From Nostocales cyanobacterium LEGE 12452 (lineage in GTDB: Bacteria; Cyanobacteriota; Cyanobacteriia; Cyanobacteriales; Nostocaceae), in NCBI GenBank assembly GCA_015206945.1, contig JADEXV010000025.1:1-47695 (forward strand): DNA of 47,695 bases, read 5' to 3'. The notes below the pieces were generated by a model that did no database searches, was not told the origin of the DNA, and saw nothing but the letters and a program-made list of their open reading frames with translations. Each line of letters starts with the position of its first letter. Within the stretch, counting starts at the first letter, position 1. Made by a program: the position numbers and the translations under genes. This document shows positions 26,647 through 35,547 of the stretch, piece after piece.

Positions 26647-26760
26647 ATGACCAAAAAGAAAAGGATTGAACCGCGACTTAATTTATTTATGGAGAATAAA
26701 AAATACAAACCAACATTATTGAAGACCCCACAGATAAATCTGTGGGGTCTTCAATTTTAA
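26647..26760 (+). CDS. Possible small protein (37 residues) with excellent ribosome site
   Basis: GAGGAGAG precedes the ATG by about 7 bases, in the opposite direction to the neighbouring genes. The product begins MTKKKRIEPRLNLF and ends LWGLQF. The last third of the frame is a perfect 15-base hairpin, so the protein end could be a by-product of a terminator. The opening is loosely reminiscent of short RiPP precursors (MTKKN...), but no modifying enzyme lies nearby. It may equally be the start of a broken gene. I do not claim a function. Confidence 0.3.
   Translation: MTKKKRIEPRLNLFMENKKYKPTLLKTPQINLWGLQF
26721..26757 (+). terminator. Perfect 15-base hairpin (terminator-like)
   Basis: GAAGACCCCACAGAT (26721-26735) and ATCTGTGGGGTCTTC (26738-26752) pair exactly; the tail is AATTTTAA. 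Because the stem is symmetrical it could work in both directions, including for the minus-strand transcript of the 27105-27890 gene. Confidence 0.65.
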
Positions 26761-26783
26761 ATGAGAGAATTCCTCGTACCCCT

Positions 26784-26807
26784 TTGCTTAAGCAAGCTAC
26801 GCGTAGC
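26784..26807. repeat. Two abutting 12-base palindromes
   Basis: TTGCTTAAGCAA (26784-26795) is followed directly by GCTACGCGTAGC (26796-26807) and then GTCTCGCTGAG. The second belongs to the GC-rich element also found inside mutL. Confidence 0.75.
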
Positions 26808-27104
26808 GTCTCGCTGAGAATGGACTGAAATTTATCCTGCAAATTTAGCTTCTAAACTTGCTTCTACTAAATTTGCGGTGGGTTCACCGCCAGTGCTGCT
26901 GCCTCCAAGAAATAAGGCAGACCTGATGAAAAAATTTCACAGCTACAGATGAAGAGGGAACTGGGGGCAAGGAGAGAAATTCTTACTCTCAACTCAGCAC
27001 TCAGCACTTTCAAGCTAGATGGCTGAATGCAAGAGTATTATACTTGTGTGTTCCATTCATAGCGTGTGGTGCGCCAACGAACAATTTAGCTTTTAAGCTT
27101 GCTT

Positions 27105-27890
27105 TTACTTAATTGGCGGTGGGTTACGACGAATTTGGTTTGGTGGCAGAGTAATCATATTAAAAGCCTGCCACTTGCTTGTAACGTACTTAAATTTACC
27201 CATACCGAAGTCTTCGTTTGTCTCCCAATTGTCCCACTTTACAGTTAAGTTTAACCAGTAATCGCCACCCATATTTAGTAAGTAGCGAGCCTTAGAGCGA
27301 TCATCACGTTTTTTAGGATTGTCAACTACAAGCCTGGCTTGAACTGTGGTAAACATCCCACGCACATCATAAGGATTAATTGTGGCTCTGCCAGTTGCAG
27401 GCCAAAAGTGAAAGTTGTAACCATTACCAGCTTTGGCCGAAATACTACCATCTGATTCATAACGAATATCTGCGGGTTTATTGATATCACCTGCAAAATT
27501 TTCTTCATAGGCAGCCCCTTTAACTTTTGTTGAACTTTGCAGGAGGTGCCATTTACCGTCCGACTTACTGAGGTAGTAAGCTTTGATATTTTTTATTTGA
27601 ACGCGGGTATTAGTTGCAGGATTACCTTGAGATGCTTTATATAGTTGCCCCCAGGCGGTCATCGCTTTGAATTGTTTCCGGTTCTTGCTACCTACACGAG
27701 GTTTAGTTGCCCAATCGAAAGATAGAGGAACGCCATGTGGTATACCTTCGTGAGGTGGTTGCATGTCGTAAATAATAGTTGCAATTGAATTGATTGGTTT
27801 TTCCGGCTGTGCGTCTACTCTATAGGCAAAATAGTAGCTTAGTATTGTAGCAATTACACAGAGCAGAAAAGGTATTTTTTTAACTTGCAT
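27105..27890 (-). CDS. Exported protein of unknown function, paralogue A
   Basis: The protein has 261 residues: signal peptide (residues about 6-27, ending VDA-Q), then a single soluble domain with PPHEGIPHGVP, TAWGQLYKA, NPATNTRVQIKNIKAYYLS, DIRYESDGSISAKAG and a closing IRRNPPPIK. It is nearly the same as the protein at 25620-26435. No catalytic motif is recognised. Its start overlaps the end of a duplicated pyruvyl-transferase fragment by 37 bases, so the fragment and this gene probably arose together. It is likely the distal part of the polysaccharide operon and works outside the cytoplasmic membrane. Confidence 0.75.
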   Translation of the reverse strand: MQVKKIPFLLCVIATILSYYFAYRVDAQPEKPINSIATIIYDMQPPHEGIPHGVPLSFDWATKPRVGSKNRKQFKAMTAWGQLYKASQGNPATNTRVQIKNIKAYYLSKSDGKWHLLQSSTKVKGAAYEENFAGDINKPADIRYESDGSISAKAGNGYNFHFWPATGRATINPYDVRGMFTTVQARLVVDNPKKRDDRSKARYLLNMGGDYWLNLTVKWDNWETNEDFGMGKFKYVTSKWQAFNMITLPPNQIRRNPPPIK

Positions 27891-28175
27891 ATCAACTTTC
27901 TGATGCCACCTGCGATCTTATACCTGATAGAGATCGCTTGCTTCCATAGATTTGGCCAAACCTTAGAAAAGGATTTACTTTTATTGAGTGCTTCTTCAGA
28001 CCACACTCTCGCGCTGGATGAATTTGAGCAATCTAGGGCTAAGATAAATTGATCGCGGACTCCTTTGATCGCGCGATCGCGGCATTCTCTAACCTTTGCT
28101 CTTGCATCTTCTGTTAGACAGTATTCAAAAGCTGTTTGCAATATTTCATCTGGATAGAAATTATTGAGCAGTTTG
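27854..28175 (-). pseudogene. Duplicated C-terminal fragment of the pyruvyl transferase gene
   Basis: The open frame (95 codons from 28141, similarity continuing upstream to about 28175) matches the last quarter of the intact protein encoded at 28182-29219: FEYCLTEDAR, then CRD.AIK, then SS.RVWSE.AL. The catalytic N-terminal three quarters are absent. There is no Shine-Dalgarno before the codons at 28141 and the frame is open upstream, so a truncated duplicate is more likely than a working small protein. Confidence 0.8.
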
Positions 28176-28181
28176 TGTAGT

Positions 28182-29219
28182 TTAATATGATTTAAAAAGC
28201 TTTTTAAATATCCATATTTTAAGGCTACCTGTTATTCTATATCTCATGGCAATTACTTCATCTTTGAGCTTTAACCATTTGTTAGAAGATAATTTATATT
28301 GTTTAAGCGCTTTCTCAGACCATACTCTTGAATTTGATGAATTTACCGTATTCAATGCTGAGATAAATTCATCACGTATTTCTTCAACAAGCTTGATAGC
28401 TTGATCGCGGCATTTCCCTGCTTTTACTCTTGCATCTTCTGTTAAACAGTATTCAAAAGCTTTCTGTAAATCTTCGTCTAAGAGATTGTCAATAGAAAAT
28501 GCTATAGGCCAACCAATCGTTTTTGCTTGATTTAGAACTTTAGCTCCCCCAGAAATTGCATCTATAACGATTACAGGAATTCCGTTCTTGAGGGCTAATA
28601 CAGTACCATGTAAGCGTGTAGTAACTACAATATCCATGCGAGCCATTAGCGATTCTACCTCAGCAGCAGTACGGAGATTTGTTTTATTAGGATCTAGTCC
28701 AGTATCGATAGGTACTACTACCATCTCTCGAGAAGCAATTAATCGGTTAATGGCTTCATTAGCAACATTATGTCTACCTTTTTTCCCATACTCACCTTGT
28801 GGATGAACCAGGATAACACCAATTACAGGAACTTTTGATTGACGTGAAAGAAAGGTAATATCTGGACGTGAATTAACAGAACTATCTCTTTCTAAGAGAA
28901 CGTCGAAAGGATTCCACAGATTAATCGGCTCTATCATTGATAAATCAAGGCCAATGAGACGACAATTACTAAAATGTTGTATAAATTTTGTAGTACCTCT
29001 ATTGCAAGGGAAGGGTCCACATACGAACACAACATGCGAATAAATATTGGGGTCTACTGAACGCCAGTCAACACCATTAACAAAAGGAGGAGCAAGAGCA
29101 ACATCATAACTATAACCAGCATTGTCAAGCCATTCGCAGGTTATGTCTCGTGCCATCAGATCACCAGCAGTAACATTACATCCCTGAAAGCTGAACCAAC
29201 CTACAACAAGAGTTTTCAT
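28182..29219 (-). CDS. Polysaccharide pyruvyl transferase family protein
   Basis: The protein has 345 residues. The family marks are the N-terminal GWFSFQGCNVTAGDLMA (a variant of the glycine-rich start), IGVILVHPQGEYG and the C-terminal VVTTRLHGTVLALKNGIPVIVID block. Enzymes of this family add ketal-linked pyruvate to sugars in exopolysaccharides, giving negative charge. It lies downstream of the flippase gene and upstream of its own duplicated tail. It is cytosolic and probably acts on the lipid-linked repeat unit. Confidence 0.85.
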   Translation of the reverse strand: MKTLVVGWFSFQGCNVTAGDLMARDITCEWLDNAGYSYDVALAPPFVNGVDWRSVDPNIYSHVVFVCGPFPCNRGTTKFIQHFSNCRLIGLDLSMIEPINLWNPFDVLLERDSSVNSRPDITFLSRQSKVPVIGVILVHPQGEYGKKGRHNVANEAINRLIASREMVVVPIDTGLDPNKTNLRTAAEVESLMARMDIVVTTRLHGTVLALKNGIPVIVIDAISGGAKVLNQAKTIGWPIAFSIDNLLDEDLQKAFEYCLTEDARVKAGKCRDQAIKLVEEIRDEFISALNTVNSSNSRVWSEKALKQYKLSSNKWLKLKDEVIAMRYRITGSLKIWIFKKLFKSY

Positions 29220-29334
29220 AGAAAAATAACCTGAGAAAGTGTGTGTTAATTTAAGAGGTTAAACTGATTAATTGATTTGGAGACTTAACATTTTATAATT
29301 TCAACAATTATTTACTAATAATATGAGAAAACTA

Positions 29335-30615
29335 CTAGTTAGAATTCATTTTTTTGTTGTTATTGTATAAAATTTTAGATGAATAATAATTCAAAATCAA
29401 GAATTGAATAATCGATTCCATGATTCGATGCATAAGTACTGATATGGCAACCCAAAGTATTCCCCATTTTACAGCCACCAACACAAAAATTGTAAATATA
29501 GTAGTACTTATAAAACTAATGTAGAGACTAATACGAGTTTTATCTATAGCGTTAAGTAGGTAGTAGACAGCAAAGTAAAATGGCAATGGTAAAGCTGAAA
29601 GGCAGATAATCATCAAAATAGGAATTGCGCTAACCCATTTTTGTCCAAAAATAATTGGTACATAGAATGGAGCTAATAATGTTTGTGTAAGTATAAGCGG
29701 AACTACAATTACAAAAGTCTTTTGAAGGCTACTAAAAAATCGTTGTCTAATTTTGTGAATATCGTCACGTACTTCACAAAGATAAGGAAACAAGGCTGAA
29801 CTAAATACATTAATTACATTCAAACTGATTCCTAATCCAGCATTGAAAGCAAAATAATATACTCCTAATGCATCAATTCCTAGAAAACTTCCGATAATTA
29901 AATAATCTATGTTTGACCTTAGCCTATTCAATAGCCCAACGCCAACAACATTGCCACCAAAAGAGATAATTTCTCTAAAATTTTCAAGTGTAAAAGATTT
30001 AGGAGCACGCCAAGATTGATTCATCTGGTTAATTACAATCCATACCGGAGTTGTTAGAACCATAGCCCAGACTACAGCCCATACCCCCATACCCAGAAGA
30101 GCCAGAATAATAGTGATAATATTACTAAGCAACGACTGCGTAGCATTACATAATGCTGTAATTTTAAGACGATTTTCTCGTTCGATGATGGCAGAGTGAA
30201 CCATATATAACGGCATCATTAAATACACTAAGGCCGATGTACAGAGAGGCAAAATTATCAATTGATTATCATAAAAATGAGCAAGGGGAAAGGCTGCAAT
30301 ACACTGAAAAATAAAAATCGACACGCATAAAATCCAATTCAACCAATAAGATGTATCACAGATAGTTTTGAGATCCTTCTCATCAACCTGAATAATCTTA
30401 GCTGCAAGGCCACCTCTAAACGTGAAAACATTAGCAAAGTCAAGGACAGTATAAATAATTGCTACTAGCCCGTAATCTTGAGGACTAAACATACGAGCTA
30501 GAGTCACCGTTGTTCCCAGACGGAAAACACGATTGGCTAATTCTGCTGCTCCTAACCAGCCAACATTACGAATAAATTGACCCGACAATATGCGCTTTAG
30601 CTTATTAATTAACAT
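29335..30615 (-). CDS. Wzx-like oligosaccharide flippase
   Basis: The protein has 426 residues and about 12 hydrophobic helices, with the MATE-like polysaccharide-export fold signalled by NVGWLGAAELANRVFRLGTTVTLARMFSPQDYG (motifs AAELANRVFRLG, ARMFSPQDYGLVA) near the N-terminus and YFAFNAGLGISL in the middle. It should flip lipid-linked repeat units to the periplasmic side for the polymerase. It lies 21 bases after the GT4 stop in the same transcript. Confidence 0.9.
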   Translation of the reverse strand: MLINKLKRILSGQFIRNVGWLGAAELANRVFRLGTTVTLARMFSPQDYGLVAIIYTVLDFANVFTFRGGLAAKIIQVDEKDLKTICDTSYWLNWILCVSIFIFQCIAAFPLAHFYDNQLIILPLCTSALVYLMMPLYMVHSAIIERENRLKITALCNATQSLLSNIITIILALLGMGVWAVVWAMVLTTPVWIVINQMNQSWRAPKSFTLENFREIISFGGNVVGVGLLNRLRSNIDYLIIGSFLGIDALGVYYFAFNAGLGISLNVINVFSSALFPYLCEVRDDIHKIRQRFFSSLQKTFVIVVPLILTQTLLAPFYVPIIFGQKWVSAIPILMIICLSALPLPFYFAVYYLLNAIDKTRISLYISFISTTIFTIFVLVAVKWGILWVAISVLMHRIMESIIQFLILNYYSSKILYNNNKKMNSN

Positions 30616-30636
30616 CAGGTTACAGTTACGGTGTAA

Positions 30637-32061
30637 TTAATAATCTTGTTTTGTAAGCTCTTTTTTCAAGAGGACATTACGCAGTTGTTGACCAACCATC
30701 TCAAGCGCAAAACAACTCTCAACTCGATATCTAGCACGCTTACCCAACTCACACCCCCAAGCTTCATCGTCTAGAATTCCACCAAGCGCGATCGCTAGTG
30801 CGGTTGAATTTTCTCGTGGTACGACTATTCCACCAGAAACTTCGCCCCCCTCAAGAATGTCGGATACACCAGGAGCATTAGCAGCTACAACAGGTAGGCC
30901 ACAGGCCATTGCTTCAATCGGTGCTACGGGAAAACCTTCTTGTCTGGATGGCAAAGTATAAACATTAGCTGCTGATAGGTATTGCTGAATAACATTGCGA
31001 TCGCTCACAAATTCGTTGAGCCATAGCACGCCCTTTAACTGCATGGTGTCAAGGCGCTGACGCAATTGCTCGGCATCACTTCCCGTTCCTACCATTAGCA
31101 GCCGCAAATCTTGATCGGGACGTTCAGCGCAGATTTGCTGCCAAGCCTCCAATAAGATATCTAATCCTTTGCGCTCGATCTCAACTCGTCCATGCCACGC
31201 AACCACTTTGGCGTTGAGGGGAATACCAAGTGCTGCTCGTGCCTCAGTGCGATCGCTCGCTTGCCAAGCTACTATATCTACAGGGTTGAAAATACGGGCT
31301 ATTTTACTAGACTTTATTTCATAACGAGATTGAATTCGCCCAATCTCAGTTTGCGTTGCCACGATCGCACCTGTGCAAGTACGAAACGCCAGATGTCGTG
31401 GAAGAACCTCCAAAAAGCTTTGGGTGCGATCGCCTCCCTGGAAAGTCGCAAATACTGGTAGACGCATCATTTTTCCCAGTAGCACGCAACTGTCGAAGCG
31501 GGCATACTCATACTCTTGACATAAGATTGCCTGACAGTTCTCACGCCGCAGTTCACGAGCTAACAAACCTAGAGGTGTAGAGAGATACGTTCCCAGGCTC
31601 TTAGCCAAATCCTTAACGGGTGTAAGCAGGGAACGGCGGATTATACCGTTATCCTGAATATCCTTAAAAGATTGCGCTTCGCTTGCTCCATAAAGATTCA
31701 GTGAATTACGTCGTACAGCACGATAGGCATGATAAATCCCAGAAGGAGGCAGCACGCAAATCAAGGCACCAGTAGGTACATGAGTAAAACGCGATGGTTG
31801 ATCCACACGAGCAGAAATGCAAAATAGTACTGTCCGAACACCAACTTGTTTAAGAGCATTGATGTAGCCAAACATCCAGCTACCGACAAACTCCTTACAG
31901 AAAGTCTCGAAAGAAATGTTGATGCTATCTAAAAAATCATCAATTAAATCGTAACAATGCAGTAAAGCGATCGTTGGCTCTGAGGATTTACCTAAATAAG
32001 ATAACTCCTTTTCATCGCTATCATGCTGTTTGGTAAGTTTTAAACTAGAGAACTTGTTCAT
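30637..32061 (-). CDS. Glycosyltransferase family 4 protein
   Basis: The protein has 474 residues. The C-terminal GT-B half has VVAWHGRVEIERKGLDILLEAW (motifs WHGRVEIERKG), the nucleotide-sugar loop LPSRQEGFPVAPIEAMACGLPVVA (motif EGFPVAPIEAMA) and E..IVVPRE. The N-terminal 100 residues are divergent and presumably bind acceptor. The start ATG overlaps the end of the preceding GT2 gene by four bases (ATGA), so they are translationally coupled. Sugar specificity is not readable. Confidence 0.88.
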   Translation of the reverse strand: MNKFSSLKLTKQHDSDEKELSYLGKSSEPTIALLHCYDLIDDFLDSINISFETFCKEFVGSWMFGYINALKQVGVRTVLFCISARVDQPSRFTHVPTGALICVLPPSGIYHAYRAVRRNSLNLYGASEAQSFKDIQDNGIIRRSLLTPVKDLAKSLGTYLSTPLGLLARELRRENCQAILCQEYEYARFDSCVLLGKMMRLPVFATFQGGDRTQSFLEVLPRHLAFRTCTGAIVATQTEIGRIQSRYEIKSSKIARIFNPVDIVAWQASDRTEARAALGIPLNAKVVAWHGRVEIERKGLDILLEAWQQICAERPDQDLRLLMVGTGSDAEQLRQRLDTMQLKGVLWLNEFVSDRNVIQQYLSAANVYTLPSRQEGFPVAPIEAMACGLPVVAANAPGVSDILEGGEVSGGIVVPRENSTALAIALGGILDDEAWGCELGKRARYRVESCFALEMVGQQLRNVLLKKELTKQDY

Positions 32062-33041
32062 GCTTCTAACCTCGGATCTTGTAGAACAAGAGGCTTTTTC
32101 ATCAACTGTAAAAAATAACTAGCAATACTAGGCGGTAATAGTTGTTTCAACAGCAATTTTATTACTAATTTTTGAGTTGTTTTATCTAGTAAAGTTTTAG
32201 GGTTTAAGCGAATTGCTGACAATAAATGTTGCCGAGCATGACTGATCCCACGAATATCAGTAAAATGTTGCAGATATAGACTTGTGCAATAGAGATGAAA
32301 ACTCGTAAGAGTATAGCTTTTTAGGTATTGAAGTTCTGGAGGCGCTGCTTGATATGCTTTTTCCATCGCAATGAGAGAAGCTTCTTTCATCACCTCAACT
32401 TTAGATGACATCGCCCCAGGTGTTCGACGATAGAGGATCTGGTGTTTAGGTACTACGACAAAATGCCAACAAGCCGCTAGCCGCAGCCAATAATCCCAGT
32501 CTTCGCAAGATTTCAGTGTCGGATCAAACTCTCCTGCTGAATCAATTGCTTGCCTGCGTATTAGGGTATTTGAGCCACTGTGAATAAAATCGCTAACTAA
32601 TAATTTTTCATAAATATTACCTGCAAAAGCATATCGAGGTGATGGCAGAAACGATAAAGGTTTTCCTTGTTCATCCACATCCATGAAGCAAGTCCAGCTA
32701 TAAGCAACTCCTGCTTCTGGATTCTTTTCCAAGGCCATCAATTGTAGTTCCAGCTTATCGGCTGTCCACAAATCATCAGCATCAAGAAAGGCAATAAATT
32801 CACTAGTCGCATGAGAGATACCACGATTTCGAGCTACTGGCAGTCCACCATTTTCATAGGAAAAAATCTGCAAGCGCTCATCTTTGATACTTTCAACTAT
32901 TTCTATAGTCCTGTCTTTTGAGCCGTCATTAATTATAATTAACTCAAAATCTGCAAAAGTTTGTTGCTGAACAGAGTTTATTGTTTCTGCTATGGTTCTT
33001 TCGGCATTGTAAGCGGGAATAATCACAGAAATTTTGGGCAT
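32058..33041 (-). CDS. Glycosyltransferase family 2 protein
   Basis: The protein has 327 residues. The GT-A fold opens MPKISVIIPAYNAERTIAETI, with NDGSKDRT, FLDADDLW (DxD) and a catalytic-type CEDWDYWLR (ED). It transfers one sugar from a nucleotide sugar to the growing lipid-linked repeat. It is similar along its length to the neighbour at 33078-34043, suggesting an old duplication followed by divergence in acceptor or donor choice. Confidence 0.9.
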   Translation of the reverse strand: MPKISVIIPAYNAERTIAETINSVQQQTFADFELIIINDGSKDRTIEIVESIKDERLQIFSYENGGLPVARNRGISHATSEFIAFLDADDLWTADKLELQLMALEKNPEAGVAYSWTCFMDVDEQGKPLSFLPSPRYAFAGNIYEKLLVSDFIHSGSNTLIRRQAIDSAGEFDPTLKSCEDWDYWLRLAACWHFVVVPKHQILYRRTPGAMSSKVEVMKEASLIAMEKAYQAAPPELQYLKSYTLTSFHLYCTSLYLQHFTDIRGISHARQHLLSAIRLNPKTLLDKTTQKLVIKLLLKQLLPPSIASYFLQLMKKPLVLQDPRLEA

Positions 33042-33077
33042 ATTCTCACTATCAATAATTACTGCTGAGATGATGGT

Positions 33078-34043
33078 TCAACGTGCGATCGCTACTATGC
33101 GCTGACGCAGAGTATAAACATAGGATAAAAATCTTTGGTAACCATCAGGCCCAAATTGCCGCAATAGAGTAATCGCAATACTTAATCGCACAAATTCTTG
33201 CGAAAAGCAAAGCCAAGGGTAGTAAGCCAAAGCTTTTGCACGAAAATTAGCTGCACCTTCCCAATCTTGAGCGCGGCTTTGTAAAGCTTTCCAAGCTAAA
33301 CAGAGATTAGCAGAACCATAGCTTCGGTTTTTCAAATACTGCAACTCGGATGGTGCAGCCGAGAAAGCTTTTTCGATAACGAGTTCAAAACTTCGTGCCA
33401 TTGCTTCCCAATTTCGGGATGCACTACTTGAGGATTGTCGATAATAAACCAAAGGTTCCTTCACTACCTTGAAAGGATAGCGAGATGCTATGCGTAGCCA
33501 CATATCCCAATCTTCAAGATATGAGCCTAAATTGCGATCAAACAGTCCAATATCCTCAAAACAAGAGCGACGAACTATTGCTACACTGCCACACTCAACA
33601 ATGTTGTGTTCAGTCAGCTTTTTCCAAACATCTCCCTCTACCTGATTTTTGAACACTCTGCCCGTAGGTTTACCCATTTCATCAACAAAGGCAACCCAAG
33701 TGTATACCAACGCCACTTCTAGATTTTCTTCTAGAACACGCAGTTGTTTTTCTAGCTTGGTTGGCTCCCACAAGTCATCAGCGTCTAGGAATGTTATGTA
33801 CTCTCCTTTAGCATAAGCAATTCCGGTATTACGCGCTCCTGCTAAACCTTGATTTTCCTGATTAATCAGCCTCACTCGTGGGTCTTTTATCTGAGAAACC
33901 CATTGCTCAGTTTCATCTAAACTACCATCATTAACAACTATTACCTCAAAGTCAGTGAAGGTTTGGCTCAGAACATTTTCCATAGTTTCAGGAAGATAAT
34001 TCATAGCATTGTAGGCTGGTATAAGTACAGAAACTTTTGGCAT
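33078..34043 (-). CDS. Glycosyltransferase family 2 protein
   Basis: The protein has 321 residues. MPKVSVLIPAYNAMNYL, NDGSLDET, FLDADDLW (DxD) and LEDWDMWLR mark a GT-A enzyme. I prefer ATG 34043, because AAGGA precedes it by about 7 bases and it lines up with the sister protein; a longer form would start at 34061. It is separated from the next GT2 gene by 36 bases. Confidence 0.9.
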   Translation of the reverse strand: MPKVSVLIPAYNAMNYLPETMENVLSQTFTDFEVIVVNDGSLDETEQWVSQIKDPRVRLINQENQGLAGARNTGIAYAKGEYITFLDADDLWEPTKLEKQLRVLEENLEVALVYTWVAFVDEMGKPTGRVFKNQVEGDVWKKLTEHNIVECGSVAIVRRSCFEDIGLFDRNLGSYLEDWDMWLRIASRYPFKVVKEPLVYYRQSSSSASRNWEAMARSFELVIEKAFSAAPSELQYLKNRSYGSANLCLAWKALQSRAQDWEGAANFRAKALAYYPWLCFSQEFVRLSIAITLLRQFGPDGYQRFLSYVYTLRQRIVAIAR

Positions 34044-34152
34044 AATAATGTCCTTTTGCATATTGAAAATAATTCTTTTAAATCAAAAATATATGATTTT
34101 TCGCTAGATTAATTCCTAAGAAACTCATACAAAATTACCAAATTTATGAGTG

Positions 34153-35460
34153 TTACCTGATTGTTGCTGTCACTTGTGTTTCTGCTTGCCGCCGATAAGA
34201 TGTGTGATGTTTCACCAAACTATTAAAATTTTGTAGTGACAAAGTTAGTGATACATACAAAATCCAATATATATCCTCTCTCATAAGCGAAGGCTCAGAT
34301 AGGTTAAACTGTACCATAAAGAGTAAGTAAGCCAGTGGTAGAATACCCTCTGATGATTGATTAAGACGTAGATACTGGATTGCTTGTAAGGAAACTTTCA
34401 CATAGCTAAACATGAATAAAAATAGTCCTAATAGCCCTATGTCAAGACTTAGATCCAAAAAGCCATTATGAGCATGTGGAAGGATCATAAATCTATTAAT
34501 TGTTGGACTCCAAACATCTATAGTTCCATCTGTCACACTCAGCCAGAATGTGTGATAACCATAACCTAACCAAGGGCGTTCCCAAATCTTATTTACAACA
34601 CCACTCCATATGTCTGTGCGGCCAGTGAACGTTAAATCGCGTCCCAAAGCACCCAAAATAGTTGCCGCGTTTTCTAGAAACAAAGTTGCCATACCTCCAC
34701 CTATCAATATCAAAGCAATAAAGAAGGGTACAGCTAAGTTGTAGTTCCACCGCAATGCTTTGTACAGAGGTAGAAGGCACAGAAATGTTAGTAATAGAAT
34801 TAAAGCAGTTTTTGATGTTGAAAGCAAAATAAGAGCAATTGACAGGATAAAACCAGTCCAGGCTATCCAACGATTATGGTGAATATGAACTAAGCGAAAG
34901 ACCATTGCACTTAGAACCATAATGATGCCAAAAAGATTTTTATGTGTGTAAAGCCCTCGCCAGGCTCCTGCATGACGAGCATCCTCTTCAAGGAAAACCA
35001 TACTGCCCGTCACCCCGTAGTGTGGCAACCCTAAAGCAACGACTATACTCAACAGTACTGCTGCACCAAAAGTCCAAGTTAACAACTGCATCTGTTCCTT
35101 CAAACCATAGGAAGCGGCAAAATAAACTCCAAACAAAGTTACTCGGATAAAAGGTATTACACCAGCGCCAGGCCCGTGATCGTGAAATAGAGCTGCCATA
35201 AAGGGCAATTCAGACCACAGTGTAGAAGCAACAGTAAGTCCTACTAAAATCCATAGCAGCTTTTCTTTGATAACAAAAGGAACTATTTTCTTCCAACGTA
35301 TACCTATCAATAAAATAGTGACTATCTGGATGATATTGGCAACAATCTGAACGAGCAGATACAAATGATTTGCCGGTGCTATAAAGTACGAACCTGCTCC
35401 TGAGAAAAACAGCAGGGAACAAACAACAAATATTTTTTCAATTATCCTTTGGCTAACCAC
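34153..35460 (-). CDS. Wzy-like O-antigen polymerase/ligase
   Basis: The protein has 435 residues with about ten hydrophobic helices. The typical family feature is the large periplasmic loop region with LYTHKNLFGIIM, TGRTDIWSG and GYGYHTFWL, plus PHAHNGFLDL. It should polymerise repeat units flipped by Wzx. The frame starts with GTG at 35460. It is downstream of the Wzc-like gene, the usual Wzx/Wzy-locus grouping. Confidence 0.88.
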   Translation of the reverse strand: MVSQRIIEKIFVVCSLLFFSGAGSYFIAPANHLYLLVQIVANIIQIVTILLIGIRWKKIVPFVIKEKLLWILVGLTVASTLWSELPFMAALFHDHGPGAGVIPFIRVTLFGVYFAASYGLKEQMQLLTWTFGAAVLLSIVVALGLPHYGVTGSMVFLEEDARHAGAWRGLYTHKNLFGIIMVLSAMVFRLVHIHHNRWIAWTGFILSIALILLSTSKTALILLLTFLCLLPLYKALRWNYNLAVPFFIALILIGGGMATLFLENAATILGALGRDLTFTGRTDIWSGVVNKIWERPWLGYGYHTFWLSVTDGTIDVWSPTINRFMILPHAHNGFLDLSLDIGLLGLFLFMFSYVKVSLQAIQYLRLNQSSEGILPLAYLLFMVQFNLSEPSLMREDIYWILYVSLTLSLQNFNSLVKHHTSYRRQAETQVTATIR

Positions 35461-35547
35461 ATTTTAGACCTTTTAAACTTTGATCTTGATTTTTAGGCCA
35501 AGTTTTGATGTTCAACTAATAATTTGGCATAATAGGTACTAAAGAGC

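Larger units (their letters stand above)
26436..27104. other. Gap of 669 bases between paralogues: repeats, hairpin and one possible small ORF
   Basis: A 19-base sequence CTCAGC(A/G)CTTTCAAGCTAG occurs at 26571-26589 and again at 27000-27018. Tandem CACTCAG heptamers lie at about 26991-27007. Two 12-base palindromes abut at 26784-26807. A strong hairpin and possible small gene are listed separately. The mixture looks like repeat-rich debris at a duplication junction. Confidence 0.6.

Noticed and set aside
27854..28141. 95-codon frame taken as an independent gene
   Set aside because: It matches only the C-terminal tail of the adjacent pyruvyl transferase, so it is treated as a duplicated fragment.
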